Shown piece by piece: positions 22,653 to 23,082 of a DNA stretch of 23,082 bases. Position numbers and translations under genes: made by a program. Each line of letters starts with the position of its first letter. Position 1 is the first letter of the stretch. The notes under the pieces are model-generated. The model was given only the letters and a program-made list of their open reading frames with translations. It searched no databases and was not told where the DNA came from. This DNA is from Litorimonas sp049647245 (GTDB lineage Bacteria > Pseudomonadota > Alphaproteobacteria > Caulobacterales > Maricaulaceae), in contig JBARXH010000172.1 in NCBI GenBank assembly GCA_049647245.1, forward strand, positions 1 through 23,082. Direction: 5' to 3'.

Positions 22653-23082
22653 TTGGCGTGCCGCTCCGCCCGGCCGTCCGCTTCGCAGACCGCAATGCCG
22701 AAGGCGGGCAGGTCGAGGCTGGCCGTCGCCGTGGCCGATACGCTCGCCGGGCAGTCGCCGAACAGTGTGCGGAAACGCGTCGTGTCGGGCTCCACGCGCG
22801 TGTTGATGCGCAGAGGATCCGGACCCGTATTCACCGCCACCAGATATTCCTGTCCTGTGTCCGGATCGAAGCGCGAGAAGGCGAAGGCACGCCCGGTGCC
22901 GTCCGATCCGCCCACTTCGAAGAGGCGCGCTTCCATGGCCCCGCGGCGGAAGGCAGGATGAGCGGTCCGGATCGCGGCCGTCTCCGCGATGTAGCGGTAG
23001 AGAGGATGAGCGGTGTCGAAATTGCTCTGCGCCGTCGTGGCGTCCGTGCCGATCAGGTCGTTGTCGTTGTAGACGTCAGTCA
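22649..23082 (-). CDS. Alpha-amylase-family (GH13) enzyme, C-terminal part, cut by window edge
   Basis: The open frame runs from the right edge to TGA at 22649-22651, giving about 144 C-terminal residues. The visible part reads 'DVYNDNDLIGTDATTAQSNF', then 'HPLYRYIAETAAIRTAHPAF' and 'LFEVGGSDGTGRAFAFSR', then a beta-rich tail with 'GQEYLVAVNTGPDPL'. This matches the end of the (beta/alpha)8 barrel and domain C of bacterial alpha-amylase-like enzymes. The catalytic residues lie outside the window. Its stop overlaps the alpha-glucosidase start by ATGA, so the two are co-translated. An internal ATG at 22936 is not the true start, because the coding similarity continues upstream to the edge. Confidence 0.85.
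   Translation of the reverse strand, partial: TDVYNDNDLIGTDATTAQSNFDTAHPLYRYIAETAAIRTAHPAFRRGAMEARLFEVGGSDGTGRAFAFSRFDPDTGQEYLVAVNTGPDPLRINTRVEPDTTRFRTLFGDCPASVSATATASLDLPAFGIAVCEADGRAERHAK

Overview
The window looks like chromosomal DNA from a high-GC alphaproteobacterium, probably Caulobacterales, Maricaulales or Hyphomonadales. The evidence is a GapR (DUF2312) gene, a divergent senC / regB-regA redox locus, a twin-TM Hig1-type protein next to a PduO-type cobalamin adenosyltransferase, a promoter matching the alphaproteobacterial EcfG consensus, the 'VIARLDRAI' palindromic repeat, and an MFS / LacI / GH13 sugar locus. The taxonomic call is inference from gene content. I saw no rRNA, tRNA, CRISPR array, phage or intact insertion sequence.

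Layout. 1-1302: two exported EF-hand proteins that share one repeated module. 1309-2219: a basic coiled-coil protein and GapR, both minus strand. 2442-3245: Hig1-type membrane protein and cobalamin adenosyltransferase. 3273-5946: Sco1/SenC copper chaperone diverging from the RegB sensor kinase and RegA response regulator. 5957-9583: a minus-strand valine catabolism operon (isobutyryl-CoA dehydrogenase, 3-hydroxyisobutyryl-CoA hydrolase, 3-hydroxyisobutyrate dehydrogenase). An AT-rich foreign-looking gene is fitted exactly between the first two, and a palindromic repeat pair lies between the last two. 9735-10955: an exported protein with a duplicated domain and a Cys-rich tail. 11079-12350: a second acyl-CoA dehydrogenase. 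12464-13630: a GAF-HWE histidine kinase. 13627-14856: PurT. 15002-15541: an exported protein of unknown function. 15580-17076: GlpD. 17148-17621: a DUF2383 protein behind an EcfG-type promoter and ahead of a clear intrinsic terminator. 17868-23082: an alpha-glucan locus (MFS transporter, LacI regulator, convergent GH13 alpha-glucosidase, and an alpha-amylase-family enzyme cut by the right edge).

How the genes fit together. The sugar genes form a plausible unit for uptake and hydrolysis of malto-oligosaccharides under LacI control. SenC/RegB/RegA is the known respiratory redox-control module. The acyl-CoA genes carry out successive valine-degradation steps.

The least explained parts are the AT-rich C4-zinc-type gene at 7993-8442, the 545-bp gap at 20431-20975 that is packed with long inverted repeats and may encode structured RNA, the repeated EF-hand module, and the duplicated-domain Cys-rich exported protein. 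No single feature proves a new multi-gene system.
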